Below, piece after piece: positions 43,897-64,000 of a stretch of DNA of 64,000 nt (positions are counted from its first letter, which is position 1; the number at the start of each line of letters is the position of its first letter). The translations under genes and the position numbers were made by a program. The DNA lies in assembly GCA_054601695.1 (NCBI GenBank), contig BAAHQB010000007.1:186001-250000 (forward strand), in the 5' to 3' direction. The stretch comes from Amorphochlora amoebiformis (Eukaryota; Cercozoa; Chlorarachniophyceae). The notes beneath the pieces were generated by a model. It made no database searches, had not been told where the DNA came from, and saw only the letters and a program-made list of their open reading frames with translations.

Positions 43897-43925
43897 ATCT
43901 TGTCATAATCTCTTCAGGTATGATT

Positions 43926-43979
<54 letters not shown>

Positions 43980-44161
43980 TTTATGTATATTATAGTTACG
44001 ATGAACTTAATGTGTTATATATATATATATATATACATATATACATATATATATATACATTATATTTTTAGATATATACATAATATATGTATATTATAGA
44101 TATGATATACAAAATATTATATATGTATATATAATATATATATATATATATGTAGATATTA

Positions 44162-44209
<48 letters not shown>

Positions 44210-44249
44210 TGACATACTCTCTTCAGAAATGATTAGGTATGTACATACA

Positions 44250-44261
44250 TATATATTTTAG

Positions 44262-44329
<68 letters not shown>

Positions 44330-44374
44330 TATATATATATATATATATGCATATGTTATAGATATGATACACAA

Positions 44375-44428
<54 letters not shown>

Positions 44429-44522
44429 ATGTATAAATATATACATTATATATGTGTGTATTATATCATATATATATATATATATATACATATGTTTGTA
44501 TATAGATGATGTAAATATATAC

Positions 44523-44556
<34 letters not shown>

Positions 44557-44657
44557 CTATATTTATATATATATATATTATACACATATCTACACTAAGA
44601 GATATACAATCCAGTTTATTTGTACACAAAAATATATTCATACATATACATACACAA

Positions 44658-44709
<52 letters not shown>

Positions 44710-44798
44710 GTATATGTATACATGTATTCCAAGCCATTTTTCTCTCAGTATAATTACGCATACAGATATATAAACATATATACATATATGTTTACATG

Positions 44799-44835
<37 letters not shown>

Positions 44836-44981
44836 CTAGACAGTTTGAAGATTGTAAACATAAGCTATCATACTATCCAGTAATTTGCAGTATAGATTGA
44901 TTCTAAGAGTCACTAACTATTGTACATTCATCTATGTCTACTTAATGGCTGGTTAATATATTTACAATATATGTTTACATG

Positions 44982-45027
<46 letters not shown>

Positions 45028-45501
45028 GGTAGTTTCATGAATATCAAAGATAATCGATCTGATTATTAGCAAAACGAGTGATAGCAGTGATTTGCAGTAT
45101 ATAGACTAAGTCTAGTAAGTACTGTATATTAATCTATGTTTAGTTCATGGCTGGTTGCTGTGTCTAGTGTGTACATGTTCAAAACAAGGTTTTTGTTTAA
45201 GTTTGGGGATTTGACATGTAATTAAAATACAATTATATATATATATATATGTATATCTAGATATATATATGATATGATATGATATGATATGATACATATA
45301 TATATATATATGTATATATCTAGATATATATATATTTAGTATGTATGGATTTTATCTAGTTTACGAAGAAAAGCTTAGACTAGATCTGGTAGATTTACTA
45401 AACTAGATATATACACACACATATATATATATATGTATATATGTGTGTATATACTAGATATATGCATATATATATCTATGTATGCACACACACATATACT
45501 A

Positions 45502-45544
<43 letters not shown>

Positions 45545-45589
45545 GTGGTATATTTACATTTATATCTAGTATACATACATACATATACA

Positions 45590-45641
<52 letters not shown>

Positions 45642-45744
45642 TATATAGTATATGTACGTCTAATACGTACGTGCGTACGTACCAGAAGTTCAACTTCATT
45701 TTTGTTTATATCTAGTATATGTATATATATATGTATATATATAA

Positions 45745-45792
<48 letters not shown>

Positions 45793-46170
45793 CGACGTCT
45801 AGTACGTACGTACGTACCAGAATTTCAACTTCATTTTTGTTTTTATACCTAGATACGTATGTCGGTATGTGCGTATACGTACCTAGGCACAACACATATC
45901 TTGGTATATACGTAGGTACGTATCTAGATATACGCACCTACTGGGCCGATGTCATGAAGACCTAATCATTAATATGTAGACAAGATGTATCACAGCAATC
46001 ATTCATACTAGTCATAGCTACTACATTGAACCAAAGCCTGGCAGTACTCTCAAGGATATCTAAACATTGATATCTGCATATTCATTTGTTTCAATCAGTG
46101 TCTATAGAACACAAATACAAATTATCATTAATATCTCAATATCCCAGCGACAAGCCGATATATCATACTA
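44250..46170. other. TA-rich stretch with duplicated islands
   Basis: Mostly (TA)n to 44830. Two related islands (44840-44955 and 45028-45180) share TTTGCAGTATA, CTAAGAGTCACTAA-like and TTAATGGCTGG words. Two copies of CAGAA(G/T)TTCAACTTCATTTT preceded by ACGTACGTACGTACC lie at 45660-45710 and 45795-45845. A GATAT pentamer block is at 45268-45292. The sequence from 45955 to 46170 is unique. No gene was assigned. Confidence 0.55.
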
Positions 46171-46173
46171 ACA

Positions 46174-46239
46174 GGATGAGATCGGCGACGATCACGCAAG
46201 CCCATGAATATATTGATTGGGATCAGCTTGTCTGTGAGT
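46174..46239 (+). CDS. Possible first coding exon, gene unknown
   Basis: After CATACTAACAG|G an ATG opens MRSATITQAHEYIDWDQLVC, ending GA|GTTACG. The AG|GATG arrangement is like globin exon 1. The minus strand has a competing final exon just beyond (46400-46340: ATDLCSICLTFTEPYYIYL then stop), so the region is unresolved. Confidence 0.42.
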
Positions 46240-46650
46240 TACGGTTAGGGTTAGGGTTAGGGTCACGGTCAGGGCTAGGGTTAGGGTTAGGGTTAGGGTT
46301 AGGGTTAGGGTTGAGATTTTGGAGCATGCAAAACTAATTATTAACTACATAGATAGATATAGTAGGGCTCAGTGAATGTTAGACATATACTACATAAATC
46401 AGTCGCGGTCTTTAGAGTTACGGTTAGGGTTAGGGTTAGGGTTAGGGTTAGGGTTAGGGTTAGGGTTAGGGTTAGGGTTACTAGGGATAGGGGTGGGGTG
46501 GAGGAATATTCCGGTTTTCTTCCTCTTCTGTGAATTCTATTGACCACTTCTGACACGTGTCATTAATATGAGAACCCTAAACCTAACCCTAACCCTAACC
46601 CTAACCCTAACCCTAACCCTAACCCTAACCCTAACCCTAACCCTAACCCT
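46233..46650. repeat. TTAGGG blocks (46235-46310, 46420-46480) facing a CCCTAA block (46573-46650)
   Basis: Three telomere-like blocks with an orientation switch around the unique island 46485-46570, whose minus strand is open (KWSIEFTEEEENRNIPPPL). Confidence 0.9.
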
Positions 46651-46825
46651 AATCCGACGATCACATAAATTCTAAATATTTAATTCCGGAGTACTCAACT
46701 GGAACAAGAGGAAGTATATATATGTGGGTGCAAAAACAATATGTAGATATGTATGTATATAAATATATATGTATATATATATATATATATGTATATATGA
46801 GTATATATATGTGTATATGTATATG

Positions 46826-46870
<45 letters not shown>

Positions 46871-46918
46871 CATATATATATATATACATATATATGTATA
46901 TGTATATACATACACACA

Positions 46919-46965
<47 letters not shown>

Positions 46966-46994
46966 TTATGTATGTGCAAATATGACCTCATTAA

Positions 46995-47027
46995 GGGTCT
47001 TCTCCACAAGATCTTTCTCCTATGCAT
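46995..47027 (-). CDS. Possible exon, gene unknown
   Basis: Between GCATAG| and GAG|GTCATA the minus strand reads [11 protein letters not shown]. The plus strand is also open ([17 protein letters not shown]) but has no AG before it. Confidence 0.3.
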
Positions 47028-47029
47028 GA

Positions 47030-49460
<2,431 letters not shown>

Positions 49461-49461
49461 C

Positions 49462-49502
49462 CTTTTATCATTCCCTTAGCTCCTCCGAGTGGGATAACCG
49501 TA
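49462..49502 (-). CDS. Exon [13 protein letters not shown], gene unknown
   Basis: Between TACAG| and G|GTATTA the minus strand reads [20 protein letters not shown] resembles a stretch in Ldh2-type malate/lactate dehydrogenases, but 13 residues are not enough to assign it. Confidence 0.42.
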
Positions 49503-49548
<46 letters not shown>

Positions 49549-49662
49549 GTATTATATGTATGTGTATATATGTGTGTACATATATACACACATATGTAAA
49601 TATTCTATCTATGCATGTATGTATGTATATATATATATATATATCATATATGATATATATAA

Positions 49663-49694
<32 letters not shown>

Positions 49695-49779
49695 GGATAC
49701 AAATATATGTATATGAATTAACATATATGTCAATGTGTAGATGTAAGCTAGGTACATACTAGCATAATATATAAACATA

Positions 49780-49838
<59 letters not shown>

Positions 49839-49875
49839 GTATGCATATAATACATATATATATATATATATATAT

Positions 49876-49940
<65 letters not shown>

Positions 49941-49958
49941 ATATATATTAAATATATA

Positions 49959-49996
<38 letters not shown>

Positions 49997-50046
49997 AAAT
50001 GTACATGTGTGTGTCTTATATATATATGTTTCTATATATTCATATA

Positions 50047-50087
<41 letters not shown>

Positions 50088-50103
50088 ACATATATATATA
50101 TAC

Positions 50104-50157
<54 letters not shown>

Positions 50158-50169
50158 CATATATATATG

Positions 50170-50225
<56 letters not shown>

Positions 50226-50284
50226 TTATATATGTATGTATACTGTTACAGAATAGAGCTAGCACTGAATATATATCTAGTTAA

Positions 50285-50508
50285 CTACGCGTTGGATAGT
50301 TATACTACGTCATTTTCGTAATATACGCATGCGAATTAGCAATAGTCATCCGAGGGGAATACCTTCCAATGGGAAGACCTTAGGTAGGGAAGAGCCTTCC
50401 GCACAAAAATTTAGCGAGAATTTGGTCATTATCATTTGCTATAATCCAAACGGACTTGAATCGAACTCTGGATTACCATCTACCATACCACTGCGCTAAC
50501 AGTACACA
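50285..50508 (-). repeat. tRNA-like SINE-type element
   Basis: Reading the minus strand, TGTTAGCGCAGTGGTATGG contains an A-box-like TAGCGCAGTGG (50499-50489). A B-box-like GTTCGATTC follows (50466-50458), then about 170 nt of unique sequence. The spacing (about 22 nt) is too short for a tRNA and there is no acceptor stem. The distal part (50420-50455) resembles 20115-20150. Confidence 0.55.
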
Positions 50509-50707
50509 TATATATATATATATATATATATCTATATATATATGTGTGCGTGTATGTATATGTATATATATATTTATATGTTTGTATGTATATTTATACA
50601 ACACGGGTACACACAAATGTATATATATATATATATATATATATACATGCATATCAGATATATATATATATATACATCTACATCCATTCTTATTTCCACA
50701 TATTAAT

Positions 50708-50754
<47 letters not shown>

Positions 50755-50819
50755 CATATCATACATATATACATATATATATATATATACATTTACATCC
50801 ATTCTTATGTCCATATATA

Positions 50820-50855
<36 letters not shown>

Positions 50856-50861
50856 AATATA

Positions 50862-50956
<95 letters not shown>

Positions 50957-50987
50957 TTATTATATATGTGTATTATATATGTATATA

Positions 50988-51046
<59 letters not shown>

Positions 51047-51106
51047 CATATCGCATATATACACACATCTACATCTATTCTTATTTCCATCTATATTAAT
51101 ATATAT

Positions 51107-51143
<37 letters not shown>

Positions 51144-51216
51144 TATCATAAATATATATATATATACTATATATATACATCCATATCCATTCTTATTTTT
51201 CTATCCCATACGTACA

Positions 51217-57618
<6,402 letters not shown>

Positions 57619-57619
57619 C

Positions 57620-57733
57620 TAGTATGCTAAGTAGCAGGTTACGGTTAGCGTCAGCTTAATAGGGGGGGGGTTGACGATTAAGGGTAGCGAAGGGTAAGGT
57701 TAGATGGATTTTGAATTGGGAAAAATATATTTG

Positions 57734-57796
<63 letters not shown>

Positions 57797-57847
57797 ATGT
57801 ATATGTGTGTGTGTATATGTATGTTTATGTATGTGTGTATATGTGTA

Positions 57848-57884
<37 letters not shown>

Positions 57885-57973
57885 GTGTATATGTATGTAC
57901 ATATATGTGTATGTATGCACACATGTATATATGTATATGTATGTGTATGTATGTGTGTATGTATGTGAATGGT

Positions 57974-58004
<31 letters not shown>

Positions 58005-58110
58005 GGTGGGTGCGTCTGTGTGATGCATATACACACACACATACACATATATACACACATATATACACATATACAGACATATATATATATATATATACAT
58101 ACACATACAC

Positions 58111-58202
<92 letters not shown>

Positions 58203-58370
58203 TATAGTGTAATATACATATGTACACATATATTTACATATGTATATATGTATATATTGTTATATATACATACATATACATATACGCAAAAGCAAATACA
58301 TTAAATATCTAAGGATTAGTGCTCAGGAGAAGTCTTCCGAAAAAATAAGATTCGATTCATAATATAATCC
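57620..58370. repeat. TA/TG/CA repeats between the 2H gene and its upstream module
   Basis: Short unique block (57620-57725) with a G9 run at about 57662, then (TA)n, TATGTGTG and CACACATA repeats to 58300. No gene seen. Confidence 0.7.
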
Positions 58371-58690
58371 CCCCCCCCCCCCCTTTCTTCGGAGGTACCA
58401 GCAAAGTCGATTTTATCGTTCGCCTCACCCCCCCCCCCCCTTTTGACCTTCCCCTCCCGCCATAATTTCTCCTCGCCCCCCCCCCCCTCCTTGCGAAGGT
58501 GCTGCTCCTTCCGGAACGGAGTGATGACATAGGTGGGATCTTGTCAGGAGAAAAACGAAGAAACAGACCGCACTGTCACGGTTGTGAGATACGATATGAG
58601 GATATATCACGCTGTGTAATGTAAGTGACAAATTGGAATGTCACGCGGTGTTTTCGAAGCAGTAGGTACACGTGTGATATTTGTTTATAT
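58366..58690 (-). promoter_or_regulatory. Oligo-C runs and GTGACA cluster upstream of the 2H gene
   Basis: C14, C13 and C12 runs lie at 58369-58382, 58428-58440 and 58477-58488. TGTCAC/GTGACA words follow at 58572, 58623 and 58641, with related TATCAC and GTGATA words. On the minus strand the order is GTGACA words, oligo-G, gene, as at 24.3-24.66 kb for the plus-strand HNH gene. It lies between the 2H gene (minus) and gene J (plus). Confidence 0.45.
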
Positions 58691-59319
58691 ATGAATCTTA
58701 GAAAGGAGAGATATATTTAGATATCTGTATGTACAAATCGATATTGAACATATCTATTTAATATCAAAATATTTCCGGATCTTTTCGGCTTCAAAGGATG
58801 GACCCCCACCGGTTGTGGACGTTCCTCTTTCTTCGCCTTTACATCTTCGAAATAGCCTCTCAATCTCTGAATTTTATCCCCATTCTTTTAAAAAAGCGCA
58901 CACATTCAAAAAATCGAAAGATATCAATGGGGGGGGGGGTTGTGACCACGACCGTGATGCACAATGGCGGGACAATCAGGGATTTAAAGTATCTATTGCA
59001 TTGGATCATTGTCTATATTTCTGACGCGTATAGGTAGTATGTATCCGATAAATTTAGCATAAACTACCTAGATTACTACACTGTGACATTCATTCTAATC
59101 ATGGCAACTTCAAGTTTATATTGGTAGAAAATATCGGCTAATGATGAGATTTTTAAGTAGGTTACAGGTTTATTCATCTAACAATCTGATATCTTTGCAT
59201 ATGAATGAACGGGTTCGTAATCGTGATTCAATCGTTAGTGCCGAGCACTGCCGGCCACTGCCGGGGATTGATCCAACTCGATACCCTTACACTAGTTACA
59301 ATAGTTAGGTACTCCATTT

Positions 59320-59367
<48 letters not shown>

Positions 59368-59650
59368 TCATCCTTCTTCTTAACAATAATCCGATATTGC
59401 ATTATACATCCAGACTCATCGTGTGACACGTGTCAGCTACCTAGACTCTAGCTAGAAACTCCTAAAGACCTTCCCAGGAGAGCACTAGAAGCACGTGTAC
59501 AGAGAGACTAAAAGAGCCCAGAGAGAGGCAAGAGAGCCGAGTAGCATTCGCAAGACTACAATAGTAGTATGTGTTAGCCAAGTAAAACTAAATTAAGTGG
59601 GAGCTACTGGAGTATTCGTAGTAATTGCGTTACAAAGTGCGTTTTTTCGT
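58690..59650. other. Mostly unique region upstream of gene J
   Basis: Open frames of 70-80 codons on the plus strand (58798-59037) have no homology I recognise and span a G10 run, so they may be chance. One TA tract (59323-59366). Probably contains the 5' end of gene J. Confidence 0.4.
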
Positions 59651-59652
59651 AG

Positions 59653-63712
<4,060 letters not shown>

Positions 63713-63759
63713 CCTTCCATCATGCGTCCCAATAACAACACTCCCGTTATAATAAGGCT

Positions 63760-63760
<1 letters not shown>
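63713..63760 (-). CDS. Exon [16 protein letters not shown], gene unknown
   Basis: Between ATATAG| and AGG|GTATAT the minus strand reads [16 protein letters not shown], phase 0 to 0. [11 protein letters not shown] resembles a blade of PQQ-like beta-propellers (usually followed by VYALD). Three tail echoes at about 63440, 63545 and 63635 (CCTTCCATCATGC on the plus strand) support the minus strand. Other exons of this gene were not found with confidence; an island at 61761-61723 ([13 protein letters not shown]) may belong to it. Confidence 0.5.
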
Positions 63761-63810
<50 letters not shown>

Positions 63811-63830
63811 CACATATACATATATATATA

Positions 63831-63877
<47 letters not shown>

Positions 63878-64000
63878 CATACATATAGTTATATATGTAT
63901 ATATATATATATATAATATATATATATATATATAGATCTCCTTGAAGATAGAGATCGTAATATATACATATATAATATATTGCATATAAATATATATATA

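Noticed and set aside
46340-46400. Minus-strand terminal exon ATDLCSICLTFTEPYYIYL
   Set aside because: It is attractive and ends in TAA, but its upstream candidates do not join in phase, and a plus-strand exon competes at 46174-46239.
50458-50508. Functional tRNA gene
   Set aside because: A- and B-box-like words are only about 22 nt apart and no acceptor stem or anticodon arm can be drawn.
58798-59037. 79-codon plus-strand frame starting MDPHRLWTFLF
   Set aside because: It crosses a G10 run, overlaps a second open frame of similar length, has no splice context and no recognised similarity.

Overview
This is nuclear DNA of an intron-rich eukaryotic microbe (protist or alga). The species cannot be fixed from the window. 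Most of it is (TA)n, with TTAGGG/CCCTAA arrays (the hexamer, not TTTAGGG), (GA)n/(CT)n tracts and minisatellites. Nearly all long reading frames here (IYIYIY, SLSLSL, RVRVRV, NPNPNP) are translations of these repeats and are not genes. Real coding sequence is present as tiny exons of about 11-92 nt. They are bounded by GT and AG, separated by introns of about 0.2-2 kb, and their reading phases match from exon to exon. Stops follow the standard code (TAA, TGA).

Four genes can be assembled with good support. (1) panC, pantothenate synthetase, minus strand, 23830 down to 7472: 18 phase-consistent exons plus one doubtful exon, about 306 residues in more than 16 kb. (2) An HNH endonuclease, plus strand, about 25.9-28.13 kb, with its 5' end unresolved. 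(3) A single-domain globin, minus strand, 36489 down to 30726: nine exons, 161 residues. (4) A 2H (LigT-like) phosphoesterase, minus strand, about 57.6 kb down to 51.2 kb, with both His motifs. Fragments of further unidentified genes lie at 2.3-4.7 kb (minus), 28.6-29.4 kb (minus), 40.5-44.2 kb (plus), 59.65-62.2 kb (plus) and 63.7 kb (minus), with single exons elsewhere.

The most unusual feature is that introns have grown by tandem copying of exon edges. Upstream of many exons lie repeated copies of 'acceptor + first part of that exon'. Downstream of others lie copies of 'last part of the exon + donor'. These copies are spaced by (TA)n. I call them head echoes and tail echoes. They occur in all four identified genes and in most fragments, and they reveal coding strand. 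In panC exon 5 there are nine long head echoes and a second set of shorter ones.

The telomere-like arrays are mostly intronic. In nearly every such intron the transcript strand carries CCCTAA, often just before the acceptor, so the array itself supplies CTAAC branch-point-like sequence. Clusters of GTGACA/TGTCAC next to oligo-G runs lie at 5.1-5.6, 24.3-24.7 and 58.4-58.7 kb. Each precedes a gene in the same relative orientation, and two sit between divergent genes, so they are candidate promoters. tRNA-like (SINE-like) copies lie near 19.9-20.3 and 50.3-50.5 kb.
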